From positions 75,909-139,908 of the forward strand of contig JAFXAU010000003.1 of assembly GCA_017516865.1 (NCBI GenBank): a stretch of DNA of 64,000 nt, given 5' to 3'. The notes beneath the pieces are model-generated. The model did no database searches, had not been told where the DNA came from, and was given only the letters and a program-made list of their open reading frames with translations. A program made the translations under genes and the position numbers. The DNA comes from Bacteroidales bacterium (lineage in GTDB: Bacteria; Bacteroidota; Bacteroidia; Bacteroidales; UBA1715). Of the stretch, positions 9,342-18,379 are shown piece by piece (positions within the stretch are counted from its first letter, which is position 1; each line of letters starts with the position of its first letter).

Positions 9342-10652
9342 TCAATGTGTTTCATGGAACAATTTTGCTCTGTCCTTCAACAAATCAATCTTATGTTGCG
9401 ACATTTGCGATGTGCAGGCACGCAAGCCTTGTCGCTCGCTGCCAGTAATGTCAAGCGTGATTGCACTGATGCCATAATACAGCAATTCAGCCAGCAAATC
9501 GCCGCCAGTCATACCTGGATAGCCCACAGTGAAATAGAATCCGTCGCCCACTGGATTGTCCATATCCTTGTCGTACACAATTTCAAAACCATTTTGTGTA
9601 AAAATATCCTTAGCCTGTTTTGCACGACGGCCATATTCAAGAATATCGTTACGGAAATTGTAGGTGCCATCGTTTGCGGCCTTCAAAATAGCCGTGAACG
9701 CATATTGGGCGGAAAACGCAGTTCCCGAAGTCAAGGCATACACAGCACCGTAAATCATTGCCCTACCCAATTCTTCTTGTGCGTAGAAGCGGAGCAAATC
9801 AGGGAATTTCTTCATATACAACGCATTGGAAATTACCAACGAAGCAATTCGCTGACCAGCATAACTGAACGCCTTCGAAGCCGAAATCAACAATATATAA
9901 TTGTCGGTGTATTTTGCGATAGTCGGTTGGAACGGAGGAACGCCCGGCTGACCATAATCTTTACGGAAATCCATGGCGAAATAAGCCAAATCCTCAACAA
10001 CCACTATATCATATTTATTCACAATGTCGGCAATAATCCGCAATTCCACGTCGGTGAACGAAATCCACGAAGGATTATTCGGGCTGGAATACACGATAGT
10101 GGCGATATCGCCATTCTTGCAGTACGACTCAAGTTTGTCGCGCAACGCCTCGCCGCGGAATTTGTACACATCGAACGTTTCAAACGGCAATCCCATGATT
10201 TTCAACTGCTGTTTCTGCACAGGAAATCCCGGGTCGATGAACAAAGTTTTTGTCTTTTTTGCATCGCGGCGACCAGCTGTCAAAAATGCGGCAAAACTTG
10301 CCTGCATTGAGCCCACGGTCGGTACGCAACATTCTTGATTTACATCAATGTCGAGGAAATTCTTTACAAAACGAGCCATTTCCTTTTTCAATTCAGGCAT
10401 ACCCTCAATTGGCGGATAAATAGAAGCACAACCGTTTTTCAACGCCTCGATTTCAGCCTTCACTCCCACCTCGGCAGGAGCCAATCCCGGCACGCCCATT
10501 TCCATTTTCACGTATTCAATACCAGTTTCCTCTTCAATATCGCGTACAATCTTTACAATCTGACGAATTGACGCTTTCGAAACGTCTTTGATACCATTCG
10601 CAGCTATCGCCTTATCAACCACTTCGCGTGGAATTATTGTTTTTTGTTCCAT
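9342..10652 (-). CDS. PLP-dependent class I/II aminotransferase
   Basis: A 436-residue fold-type I aminotransferase. Visible landmarks are SSPNNPSW (substrate carboxylate region), VEDLAY (Asp contacting the PLP pyridine nitrogen) and SASKAFSYAGQR (the Schiff-base Lys in SASK and the phosphate-binding Arg). The C-terminal domain ends near GSERQGLRAC. Relatives act on aspartate, aromatic or branched-chain amino acids; the substrate cannot be assigned here. It stands alone between a convergent small-gene region and a 413-base gap. A minus-strand TACTTTTG at 10700-10707 is the likely -7 element. Confidence 0.9.
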   Translation of the reverse strand: MEQKTIIPREVVDKAIAANGIKDVSKASIRQIVKIVRDIEEETGIEYVKMEMGVPGLAPAEVGVKAEIEALKNGCASIYPPIEGMPELKKEMARFVKNFLDIDVNQECCVPTVGSMQASFAAFLTAGRRDAKKTKTLFIDPGFPVQKQQLKIMGLPFETFDVYKFRGEALRDKLESYCKNGDIATIVYSSPNNPSWISFTDVELRIIADIVNKYDIVVVEDLAYFAMDFRKDYGQPGVPPFQPTIAKYTDNYILLISASKAFSYAGQRIASLVISNALYMKKFPDLLRFYAQEELGRAMIYGAVYALTSGTAFSAQYAFTAILKAANDGTYNFRNDILEYGRRAKQAKDIFTQNGFEIVYDKDMDNPVGDGFYFTVGYPGMTGGDLLAELLYYGISAITLDITGSERQGLRACTSQMSQHKIDLLKDRAKLFHETH

Positions 10653-10699
10653 AGTTTTTTCTTAAATTAAGCCATACATATATGACTATCAATGCACGG

Positions 10700-10707
10700 C
10701 AAAAGTA
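10700..10707 (-). promoter_or_regulatory. Putative -7 element of the aminotransferase gene
   Basis: Reads TACTTTTG on the minus strand, matching TAnnTTTG, 47 bases upstream of the ATG. No TTTG is seen at the -33 position. Confidence 0.45.
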
Positions 10708-11036
10708 AACATTTTGAACTAACATTTTCTATGCTTTTAAAGATATTTCAAAAGAAGTGCAAACTTATGCACAAGAGGACTAATAAACCTTAAATACAAA
10801 AACATGAAAATTAGGAATTAAAAGACGGTGATTCGGAGAGCATAATAACAAAACCTTGTAAAAAAACAAAACAGATTCTAAAAAACATTCTTACATTTAG
10901 TATCGCACACGTCTGTCGGGTAATGCTCAATATTCTATTTTATAAAATGGAAATCAACGAATCGTGCATGTTTCTTTATTTTGTCGAAAAAAAAGCCCCC
11001 CTTATCGACTAAAATTTTTTTTTATTTTATAAGGAG

Positions 11037-11044
11037 TAATTTTG
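11037..11044 (+). promoter_or_regulatory. Putative -7 element for the lipid/polyene-like cluster
   Basis: TAATTTTG matches the Bacteroidota -7 consensus and lies 21 bases before the ATG of the first cluster gene. The upstream run of T (11015-11030) occupies the -33 area without a clear TTTG. Confidence 0.5.
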
Positions 11045-11065
11045 TACAGAAATTAAAGATGAAGA

Positions 11066-12397
11066 ATGTCTAAAAGAACACCGATATTTCAATTGTTTTG
11101 TTCTTGGGTGGGAATAGTAAATCATTTCTATTATCCACGCCGATACTATATTAATAGAGAAAGCATTCCCGCCGACGGCAATTCTATCATTATGGTCGGG
11201 AATCATCAAAACTGCATGATGGATCCAGTGAACGTGGAACTTGCTCTCAGCGACCGAAAATCTTACAGTTTGACACGCGGAGATCTGTTTCGAAAAAAGA
11301 ATTTGCTGTCAAATTTTTTATTCTGGATAGGACTTCTTCCTGTCAACCGCATTGAAAATGAGGGCTTTGGAAACAAAAGTAATGCAAAAGAAGCCAACAG
11401 AGCGACTTTTACCGTCGCTGCCAAACGAATTTCACAAGGGAATACGTTAATCGTCTTCCCTGAAGCTATGCATCAGAACAAACGATGGTTGGGTTATTTT
11501 TCGTTGGGCTACCTACATATCGCATTTCAGACCGCCGAATTGATGAAATTTGAAAAAGAAGTTTACATAGTTCCGTTTGCACATCATTATGGAAACTATT
11601 TTTATCCCCTTCACGATTTTGTACTCCGTTTTGGAACGCCAATTGCACTTTCTACCTATTACGAACAATACAAAACCAAGCCAAGAACAACAATGAGGCA
11701 AGTGAACGACATTGTCGAAAGTCAAATTCGTGAACTCATGCTCAACATTTCCGATCTTGACCACTATACGAGTATTGATGCGTTACGAGAAGGTCCCGTA
11801 GGAAAGGATTTTGCCATCAAATTAGGTTTAAACCCACGTTTTTTGACAGAAAAACAACTTGCTGATAAACAATTGGTTGAAAAACTGGCTCATTCAGAAA
11901 ACAAAAAGGTGTTAGATAAATTACAGGCTATTGAAACCGAAATTTACCAAAACGGGATGAACGACGATATCGTCGCAAAGGAACCAGGCTTCGGTCTGTT
12001 TCTCCTGAATTTTATGGCGTTACTGTCCATCCTTCCCCTATTCATCAACGCTTTTATGGTTACATGGCCTGTAATTCTAGCCCCTCGTGTCATGGACAAT
12101 AAAGTAATAAACGGCGAAGGCGACGAAATGTTCCGTAGCACTTGGAATGTGGGAATCACCACACTAATCACCCTTCCGTTATTCTGGATTCTGCCAACAA
12201 TCATACTCTGTTTCTTTTGGTGGAAAATAGCGATACTATTTTTCTTATTGTATCCGCTCTGTATCCTAATTGTGTTGCTCTACTGTAAATTATTCCGACA
12301 CACTCGAATGATATGGAATTTTGTGACCGGCAAAGATTCCAAACGGTTGGCAGACGAACGGAATAATTGCATTAAAAATTTAAATTTGTATAACTAA
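11066..12397 (+). CDS. PlsC-like 1-acyl-glycerol-3-phosphate acyltransferase, first gene of cluster
   Basis: A 443-residue protein. The N-terminal acyltransferase domain carries NHQNCMMD (an HX5D variant of the usual HX4D) and FPEAMHQNKR in place of the usual FPEG motif. After a linker (about 205-300) come three to four hydrophobic helices at the C-terminus (about 300-425), so it should sit in the inner membrane. The family transfers acyl groups from ACP or CoA to glycerophosphate or other alcohols. As the leading gene of the ketosynthase cluster (10 bases before the KS) it probably attaches the finished chain to a lipid head group; that role is inference. Confidence 0.85.
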   Translation: MSKRTPIFQLFCSWVGIVNHFYYPRRYYINRESIPADGNSIIMVGNHQNCMMDPVNVELALSDRKSYSLTRGDLFRKKNLLSNFLFWIGLLPVNRIENEGFGNKSNAKEANRATFTVAAKRISQGNTLIVFPEAMHQNKRWLGYFSLGYLHIAFQTAELMKFEKEVYIVPFAHHYGNYFYPLHDFVLRFGTPIALSTYYEQYKTKPRTTMRQVNDIVESQIRELMLNISDLDHYTSIDALREGPVGKDFAIKLGLNPRFLTEKQLADKQLVEKLAHSENKKVLDKLQAIETEIYQNGMNDDIVAKEPGFGLFLLNFMALLSILPLFINAFMVTWPVILAPRVMDNKVINGEGDEMFRSTWNVGITTLITLPLFWILPTIILCFFWWKIAILFFLLYPLCILIVLLYCKLFRHTRMIWNFVTGKDSKRLADERNNCIKNLNLYN

Positions 12398-12407
12398 AAC
12401 TTTTAAA

Positions 12408-13646
12408 ATGGAAAATAACAACAGAAGAGTCGTCATTACTGGTATGGGAATTTGGTCATGCTTGGGAACGACATTGGATGAAGTAAAAGAATCTCTGTTC
12501 AACGGGAAATCGGGAATTATTTTCTCGCCTGAACGAAAAGAAATGGGATTTGAATCAGGACTGACAGCATCGGTTAAAAAACCCGAACTTAAAGGACTCG
12601 TCGACCGTGCACACAGAGTTTTCATGCCCGAAGAGGCACAGTATGCCTATATGTCGACAGTCGACGCACTAAAAATGGCGAAACTAGACGAAGATTATAT
12701 CGAAAAACACGACATCGGACTCCTTTTCGGTAATGACAGCAGTGCCGATGCCGTAGTAAAAAGCGTTGACACCATGCGAGAAAAGAAAAGTACTCGCCTC
12801 GTCGGTTCTGGGGCTATATTCCAATCAATGAACTCGACCGTGACGATGAATTTGGGGTGTCTCTTTAAATTACGTGGGATTAACATGACCGTGAGTGCAG
12901 CCTGTGCCAGCGGTTCGCACGCAATTGGTCTTGGCTCGTTGCTGATTAAATGGGGATTGCAAGATTGTATAGTCTGCGGAGGTGCACAGGAAGTAAATCC
13001 ATTCTCCATCGGAAGTTTCGATGGTATTGGTGCATTCTCAAAACGCGAAGATACTCCAGAAAAAGCCTCAAGACCATTCGACGCAGAAAGAGACGGACTC
13101 GTTCCCGGCGGTGGAGCCGCTACGGTTGTCATAGAAAGCTACGAATCGGCAGTAAAACGTGGTGCACCTATTATTGCTGAAATTTTGGGGTACGGATTTT
13201 CTTCCAACGGCGACCATATTTCATCACCGAATGTTGACGGTCCCACAAAATCGTTACTCATGGCTTTGAAGCAAAGTGGCATCTCGAAAGAACAAGTCGG
13301 CTATATCAACGCACATGCCACATCGACACATGTTGGCGACACCAACGAAGCAAAAGCAATATACTCTATTTTCGGAGAAAACATGCCTCCTGTAACTTCT
13401 ACAAAAGGACAAACAGGACATGAGATGTGGATGGCTGGAGCAAGCGAAGTAATCTACTCTATTCTAATGATGAAAAATCGGTTCATTGCGGCAAATCTTA
13501 ACTACGAACACGGAGATGAGGACACCGCTTTACTGAACATTCCTGCCCAAAGAATAGATAATTACGATTTCAATACGTTTGTCTCCAATAGTTTTGGCTT
13601 CGGCGGGACTAATTCCTCGTTGGTCATCAAAGACTTTAAGAATTAA
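12408..13646 (+). CDS. Beta-ketoacyl-ACP synthase of aryl-polyene/flexirubin type
   Basis: A 412-residue thiolase-fold ketosynthase. The catalytic triad is complete: Cys166 (SAACASGS), His303 (NAHATST) and His338 (TGHEMWMAGASE). The last motif departs from the GHxLGAAG of FabF and resembles, from memory, the divergent ketosynthases in Bacteroidota flexirubin/aryl-polyene clusters. It elongates ACP-bound chains by decarboxylative condensation. There is no second KS or chain-length factor in the cluster, unlike Gram-negative aryl-polyene loci, which have several. Confidence 0.93.
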   Translation: MENNNRRVVITGMGIWSCLGTTLDEVKESLFNGKSGIIFSPERKEMGFESGLTASVKKPELKGLVDRAHRVFMPEEAQYAYMSTVDALKMAKLDEDYIEKHDIGLLFGNDSSADAVVKSVDTMREKKSTRLVGSGAIFQSMNSTVTMNLGCLFKLRGINMTVSAACASGSHAIGLGSLLIKWGLQDCIVCGGAQEVNPFSIGSFDGIGAFSKREDTPEKASRPFDAERDGLVPGGGAATVVIESYESAVKRGAPIIAEILGYGFSSNGDHISSPNVDGPTKSLLMALKQSGISKEQVGYINAHATSTHVGDTNEAKAIYSIFGENMPPVTSTKGQTGHEMWMAGASEVIYSILMMKNRFIAANLNYEHGDEDTALLNIPAQRIDNYDFNTFVSNSFGFGGTNSSLVIKDFKN

Positions 13647-13677
13647 GGAAATATTAACATTTTAAATTTATAGTACA

Positions 13678-13920
13678 ATGGAAAAAAATGAAATGATTGA
13701 AAAAATGGTGTCTATTTTGGCATCAGAATTCGAAGTTGAAGAATCTGAAATCACTCCAGATGCGAAAATTAAAGAGACTTTACACCTCGACAGCCTTAGT
13801 CTTGTAGATATGGTTGCTTTGATTGAAGATGAATTTGGAGCAAAAATTCCAAATGCAGACCTTCCGACAATCAAAACTTTTGCAGACTTATACGAATATG
13901 TGTATGCCCACCAACAATAG
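13678..13920 (+). CDS. Acyl carrier protein of the cluster
   Basis: An 80-residue acidic four-helix carrier. The phosphopantetheine attachment site is Ser39 in LDSLSLVDM. It differs from housekeeping AcpP (which has GADSLD) and so is probably dedicated to this pathway, holding the growing chain for the KS, dehydratases and FabG around it. It follows the KS by 31 bases and its 3' end overlaps the start of the next gene. Confidence 0.95.
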   Translation: MEKNEMIEKMVSILASEFEVEESEITPDAKIKETLHLDSLSLVDMVALIEDEFGAKIPNADLPTIKTFADLYEYVYAHQQ

Positions 13921-14329
13921 CATCCGCAACATAGAAAGTTTCATCCCCCAACGACCACCCATAGTTATGGTGGAAGAATTCGAGTACAAAGACGAAACTT
14001 CATGTCATTCGGCACTTACGATTTCCCACAACAATATTTTTTTAGACGAAAGAAATCACATGATTGCCGAAGGAATACTTGAACATATTGCACAAACGGC
14101 GGCAGTCTACATCGGCTACCGTCGTAAATTGTGCAACGAGAATGTCAACTTTGGCTACATTGGGGATATAAAGCGTTGTTCCATATTCGAGCCTATGCCG
14201 ACGACAGGACAAAAATTAGAAACCGACGTACGTATCGTTTCGCAAATAGAAAACATTACAATGATTTCGGCAGAAACTCGCGTTAACGGACAAACGATCG
14301 TCAACTGTAGAATGAAATTGGCTAACTAA
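13904..14329 (+). CDS. Hotdog-fold 3-hydroxyacyl-ACP dehydratase-like protein (ApeP-like), Glu-only
   Basis: About 141 residues. The opening IESFIPQRPP and the central helix AEGILEHIAQTAA are those of FabA/FabZ-type hotdog dehydratases. The Glu of LEHIAQ aligns with FabZ's catalytic Glu, but the HFPG motif carrying the catalytic His is absent (FLDERN instead). I chose the ATG at 13904, which overlaps the ACP stop; an in-frame ATG at 13898 is equally possible. The frame is open further upstream only inside the ACP gene. It probably pairs with the dehydratase at 14772, which has the complementary residue. Confidence 0.82.
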   Translation: MPTNNSIRNIESFIPQRPPIVMVEEFEYKDETSCHSALTISHNNIFLDERNHMIAEGILEHIAQTAAVYIGYRRKLCNENVNFGYIGDIKRCSIFEPMPTTGQKLETDVRIVSQIENITMISAETRVNGQTIVNCRMKLAN

Positions 14330-14337
14330 TTTAAAAC

Positions 14338-14766
14338 ATGGCAAAACTTTCTTTGACAATAGAACGCATTGTTCCGTTTCACGATCTTGACCCGATGGGT
14401 GTCGTGTGGCACGGGAACTATGTTGCAATCATGGAAGAAGTCAGAGAGGCTTTCCTTGAAAAATATGAATTAGGCTACTTAAAAATGCTTGACGAAGGTT
14501 ACGTAGAACCTGTCACAAACATTAACCTCAACTACAAAAACTCTTTTGTATACGGCGACACAATGCTTTTGGAGATAACGTATAAACCGACTAAAAGTGC
14601 ACGTCTTGAATTTGAGTACAAATTCTTTAGGAAAAGCGACGGCATGCTTATGACGGAAGCATCATCAACACAACATTTCGTCTGCCGTGCGAACAATGAA
14701 CTTGAATACTCTCGTCCCGATTTCTATACAAATTGGCAGAAAAAATGGGATGTCTTTAATTTGTGA
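14338..14766 (+). CDS. Acyl-ACP/CoA thioesterase, 4HBT family
   Basis: A 142-residue hotdog protein with the 4-hydroxybenzoyl-CoA thioesterase signature. DLDPMGVVWHGNY carries the catalytic Asp, and the helix IMEEVREAF follows. It would hydrolyse or release the finished chain from the ACP, or edit wrong intermediates. It starts 8 bases after the first dehydratase and ends directly before the second one, so it is placed between the two putative dehydratase halves. Confidence 0.88.
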   Translation: MAKLSLTIERIVPFHDLDPMGVVWHGNYVAIMEEVREAFLEKYELGYLKMLDEGYVEPVTNINLNYKNSFVYGDTMLLEITYKPTKSARLEFEYKFFRKSDGMLMTEASSTQHFVCRANNELEYSRPDFYTNWQKKWDVFNL

Positions 14767-14771
14767 GCAAC

Positions 14772-15125
14772 ATGACACAGAAAAATTTTTTATATGACGT
14801 AGTTCAACATGAACAAAATTCTTTTATTTTGCAGATGAAAGAAGATCATCTTGTATATAAAGGACATTTCCCGGGATTCCCAATAACTCCGGGGGTTATG
14901 ACACTCCAAATGGTCAAAGAATGCGTCAACGAAATAGTCAGTCGTGATTTGCAATACTGCACAATTAAAAAATGTCGTTTTTTCGCACTCGTAAAACCTG
15001 GTGACAAACTAAAACTCGACATATTAACAGCGGAACACGACGGCATTATATCTGTAAACGCATTACTGACAAATTCGAAAGATGAAACAGACGTTCGTTT
15101 AGAATTAGAATCGGAAATGAAATAA
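14772..15125 (+). CDS. Hotdog-fold 3-hydroxyacyl-ACP dehydratase-like protein (ApeI/FabZ-like), His-only
   Basis: 117 residues from the ATG at 14772; a GTG at 14763 overlapping the thioesterase stop is possible. The FabZ motif GHFPGFPITPGV is intact, including the catalytic His. The position 14 residues later, which is Glu in FabZ, is Gln here (LQMVKE). It therefore lacks what its partner at 13904 keeps. FabZ active sites use His and Glu from opposite subunits, so a heterodimer would rebuild one working site. Similar Gln-containing members are, as I recall, common in Bacteroidota. Confidence 0.82.
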   Translation: MTQKNFLYDVVQHEQNSFILQMKEDHLVYKGHFPGFPITPGVMTLQMVKECVNEIVSRDLQYCTIKKCRFFALVKPGDKLKLDILTAEHDGIISVNALLTNSKDETDVRLELESEMK

Positions 15126-15127
15126 CC

Positions 15128-16597
15128 ATGGAGAAATACGACATAGTAATCATTGGCGGTGGATTTGCAGGATTGACTTGCGCTTTGGCTCTTTCAAAAG
15201 AAGGAAGAAAAGTTTGCGTGCTCGAAAAAGAACGTATTCTTGGAGGTGCATTTCAGTCATTTTCGAGAAAAGGTCAACGATTTGATACGGGTTTTCACTA
15301 TGTCGGCGGCGTGGGGGAAGGAGAAATCTTGTATCCTCTTGTGAAGTATTTCGAGTTGGAAAACCTTCCTTGGGTGCAACTTGACGAAAAATTCTTGGAA
15401 GTCCATATTCGGGGAGAAAAACACGTTATCTGCAACGGATATGATTCGTTTGTAAATTCTCTATCCTCGGAATTTCCCGAAGACCGCCAAGGCCTCCAAA
15501 ATCTTACAGACATTATGCAAGATATAAATCGCCATATCTACGAAAGCATTGAATTAGGTACAAATGCGACCACAAACGAATACATGACCATTCCCGCCAT
15601 TGAATATCTTCAGAAAAACATTAAAAATTCCATACTGCGGGACATTCTCTGCGGACAGTCTGTCACTACCGAACTGAGCGACGAACTTCCACTGTATGCG
15701 TTTCTTCAATCGCTCAATTCCTTTATTCAACACTCTTATAGATTGAAAGGCGGTGGCGAGACATTGATAAAAAATCTTGTGGAAAGCGTGCATAAATATG
15801 GTGGAACAATAAAAACTCGCTGTCATGTGCAACAACTCACCATCGGCAATGACGAAAAAATTGCAAGTGCCGTATGCGACGACGGAACAGAATTTATTGC
15901 CGACACATTCATTTCTACACTACATCCTGCATTGACTTTGGAACTGATTCCAGAATGTAAACAGATACGAAACATCTATAGGAAACGTTTTCAAAAATTA
16001 CAAGATTCAGCAGGAATGTTCACTGTTCAACTTGTTTTAAAACCGAACACAATTCTCTACAGAAACAACAGCATAGGCATATTCAATAGCGAGGATTTGT
16101 GGCATACACCTTATGGGAAAGATTCACATGTTCAAAACATGCTTATCAATTTCAATGTGCCGGAAAACGATTCGAAATATGCTACAAACATTGACTTGTT
16201 GACACCAATGACGTGGGATGCAATAGAAGAATGGAGCGAAAGCAAAATCGGCAAACGACCGAAGGAATATGAAACATTCAAACAGGAAAAAGCGAAAGAA
16301 TGCATTGCCTTGGCACAACAACACATTCCTGAACTGCAAGACAATATTGAACAAATTTGGACCAGCACACCGCTCACCTATCGCGACTACACAGGAACAC
16401 GAGGGGGGGCGGCTTACGGAATACGAAAATCCTGCAACAATCTTTTGGGAACGCTCCTTTCACCAACCACACCGTTTGAAAATCTCTTTTTATCAGGTCA
16501 AAATTTAATACTCCACGGAATGCAGGGCGTAGCAATGACATCAATACTTACCTGCAATGTAATTTGCAAAAAAAATATCTTAAAACAAAATTCTTAA
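15128..16597 (+). CDS. Phytoene-desaturase-like (CrtI family) FAD oxidoreductase
   Basis: 489 residues. The N-terminal dinucleotide-binding motif is GGGFAGL (residues 10-16), followed by the acidic residue of LEKE and the GGAFQSF turn that CrtI-like amine oxidases share. The C-terminus has the GxNL-type FAD contact SGQNLILHGMQG. The family desaturates, isomerises or saturates isoprenoid and polyene chains. No carotenoid genes (crtB, crtE) lie nearby, so an acyl-chain substrate bound to the cluster ACP is more likely; that is inference. The gene starts 2 bases after the dehydratase stop. Confidence 0.85.
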   Translation: MEKYDIVIIGGGFAGLTCALALSKEGRKVCVLEKERILGGAFQSFSRKGQRFDTGFHYVGGVGEGEILYPLVKYFELENLPWVQLDEKFLEVHIRGEKHVICNGYDSFVNSLSSEFPEDRQGLQNLTDIMQDINRHIYESIELGTNATTNEYMTIPAIEYLQKNIKNSILRDILCGQSVTTELSDELPLYAFLQSLNSFIQHSYRLKGGGETLIKNLVESVHKYGGTIKTRCHVQQLTIGNDEKIASAVCDDGTEFIADTFISTLHPALTLELIPECKQIRNIYRKRFQKLQDSAGMFTVQLVLKPNTILYRNNSIGIFNSEDLWHTPYGKDSHVQNMLINFNVPENDSKYATNIDLLTPMTWDAIEEWSESKIGKRPKEYETFKQEKAKECIALAQQHIPELQDNIEQIWTSTPLTYRDYTGTRGGAAYGIRKSCNNLLGTLLSPTTPFENLFLSGQNLILHGMQGVAMTSILTCNVICKKNILKQNS

Positions 16598-16608
16598 CAT
16601 GTAATAAT

Positions 16609-17361
16609 ATGGAAAATACAGACAGCAAGAATAACACATTCGCACTTGTTACAGGCGGTTCCAGAGGAATTGGGAAAGCGATTTGCATTCGACTTGCACA
16701 AGATGGATACAATATCATCATCAATTATCGTTCTGGAGCAGAACATGCCCAGCAAGTAAAAGAAGACGTCGAAAAACTTGGCAGAAAAGCTGAATTATTG
16801 CCTTTCGATGTAAGCGATTCCAAAGCGACAGAAAACGCTATCAGTCAATGGCTGGAAGTTCATAAGGATAGTACAATATCCGTATTGGTAAACAATGCAG
16901 GGATACGAAACGACACATTACTGGCAACGATGAACACAGCACAATGGCATAGCGTTATTGGTACAACTCTTGATGGATTCTACAACGTAACACAACCTAT
17001 TCTGAAAAAAATGCTCCGTGCCAGAAACGGAAGAATAATAAATATGGCATCGTTAAGCGGTATGATGGGAATCCCCGGACAAACGAATTACTCCGCCGCA
17101 AAAGCAGCTCTTATCGGAGCAACGAAGGCACTTGCCAAAGAAGTTGCTTCACGGGGTATTACGGTAAATGCCGTCGCTCCAGGTTTTATTGAAACCGACA
17201 TGACCGAAGGTTTGAATAAAGAAACGCTCACCCAAAATATTCCTGCTGGCCGATTCGGGAAACCAGAAGAAGTAGCGGCATTGGTTTCATTCCTTGCCGG
17301 TAAAGAATCTGCCTATCTTACAGGACAAGTAATATCGATAAACGGAGGATTGTATGCATAA
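16609..17361 (+). CDS. 3-oxoacyl-ACP reductase (FabG-like SDR)
   Basis: 250 residues. The NAD(P) motif TGGSRGIG is at residues 15-22, NNAG follows, and the catalytic Ser (ASLSGM) and YSAAK give the Ser-Tyr-Lys triad. It ends with TGQVISINGGLYA, typical of FabG. The ATG at 16609 is preferred over an upstream in-frame start at 16564 that would lie inside the preceding gene. It supplies the keto-reduction between condensation and dehydration. Its 3' end overlaps the histidine kinase gene by 8 bases. Confidence 0.93.
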   Translation: MENTDSKNNTFALVTGGSRGIGKAICIRLAQDGYNIIINYRSGAEHAQQVKEDVEKLGRKAELLPFDVSDSKATENAISQWLEVHKDSTISVLVNNAGIRNDTLLATMNTAQWHSVIGTTLDGFYNVTQPILKKMLRARNGRIINMASLSGMMGIPGQTNYSAAKAALIGATKALAKEVASRGITVNAVAPGFIETDMTEGLNKETLTQNIPAGRFGKPEEVAALVSFLAGKESAYLTGQVISINGGLYA

Positions 17362-18379
17362 TCCACAGATGAACCGACTCAGGAAATTCCTTCCCATTTT
17401 TACATGGATTGGCGTGTTCCTGATGCCGATACTCACCACGCAATTAGAAGGGAAACTACCTTCATTAGATTGGTACATTGCTAATTTGTTGCTGATTTGT
17501 TCTATCTGTGTCATCTTTTACGTTGACTTTTATTTTTTAGTCGACAAATTCATTTTAAAACAAAAAATTGCAAAATTCATTCTGACAAACGTAGGCATCG
17601 GAATATCCCTCACACTACTTGACTATTACGGAATCGGACAAATATTGAGAAATTATGAGACAGAAAATCTAGAATTCTTTCAATATGATTTTTTCCCTTT
17701 TTCTCTTGTCTCCCTCACACTCATGGCATTGTCCGCCAGTCTTGGAGTTTCTATTAGAATGACAGAATATTCGTTCTATTCCAACATAAAAATATCTGAA
17801 ATCAAAAAAGTACAGGCAGAAACAGAGTTGGCTAATTTGAAAAATCAGATTAATCCACACTTTTTGTTCAACACGCTCAACAATATCTACGCCCTTTCGT
17901 CAGTCGACATTGAAAAGGCGAAAGAAACAATTCACGACCTAAGTCACTTGCTACGATACGTTATTTACGATACGTCGCCCATTCATGTTCCTTTAAAAGG
18001 GGAAATTGCCTTTTTAAAGAAATACATTCAGATTGAACGACTTCGTTTGCAGGAAAAGTTCGACATTCAAGTTTTCCTCCCCGAAAACTGCGGCAATTTG
18101 GAAATTGCGCCACTACTTTTCTTGCCATTTATAGAAAACGCATTCAAACATGGCATCAGTTATTCCCAAAAATCTTTCATACACATCAATATTTCAATCA
18201 ACGACGACACAATAATCTGTCATATAATCAACAGCGACCATGCAAAAAAGAACGGTACTATAGGGGTCGGAATAGAAAATACGACAAAACGATTGAATTT
18301 ACTTTATTCAGACCAATACACATTACAATATGGCACAAAAAATAATGTTTACGAAACGATTCTCAGCATAAAAGTATGA
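17354..18379 (+). CDS. LytS-type sensor histidine kinase
   Basis: 341 residues with four predicted membrane helices in the first 135 residues and no large periplasmic sensor domain. The His_kinase region follows, with the phosphoacceptor His169 in NPHFLFNTLN, and then an ATPase domain with N-box ENAFKHG and G-box GVGIENTTKR. It overlaps FabG by 8 bases and the response regulator by 4. The pair is therefore translated with the biosynthetic genes. With no extracytoplasmic domain, it may sense the membrane itself. Confidence 0.92.
   Translation: MHNPQMNRLRKFLPIFTWIGVFLMPILTTQLEGKLPSLDWYIANLLLICSICVIFYVDFYFLVDKFILKQKIAKFILTNVGIGISLTLLDYYGIGQILRNYETENLEFFQYDFFPFSLVSLTLMALSASLGVSIRMTEYSFYSNIKISEIKKVQAETELANLKNQINPHFLFNTLNNIYALSSVDIEKAKETIHDLSHLLRYVIYDTSPIHVPLKGEIAFLKKYIQIERLRLQEKFDIQVFLPENCGNLEIAPLLFLPFIENAFKHGISYSQKSFIHINISINDDTIICHIINSDHAKKNGTIGVGIENTTKRLNLLYSDQYTLQYGTKNNVYETILSIKV

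Larger units (their letters stand above)
10653..11065. other. 413-base intergenic region, mostly empty
   Basis: An AT-rich divergent gap. It holds minus-strand TACTTTTG at 10700-10707 (aminotransferase promoter) and plus-strand TAATTTTG at 11037-11044 (polyene-like cluster promoter). The remaining roughly 300 bases show no tRNA, no strong hairpin and no convincing ORF. The only small frame, 10947-11012 with 21 codons, has no support. The space could hold a small RNA or operators for the cluster's own regulator. Confidence 0.6.

Noticed and set aside
9312..10310. A 332-codon open frame on the plus strand opposite the aminotransferase
   Set aside because: It is antisense to a gene with clear PLP motifs, its translation is compositionally odd, and it matches no family I know. 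It is a shadow of the real gene.
10947..11012. A 21-codon ORF ahead of the polyene-like cluster as a leader peptide
   Set aside because: No regulatory codon run, no start signal and no attenuator hairpin; such an ORF is expected by chance.
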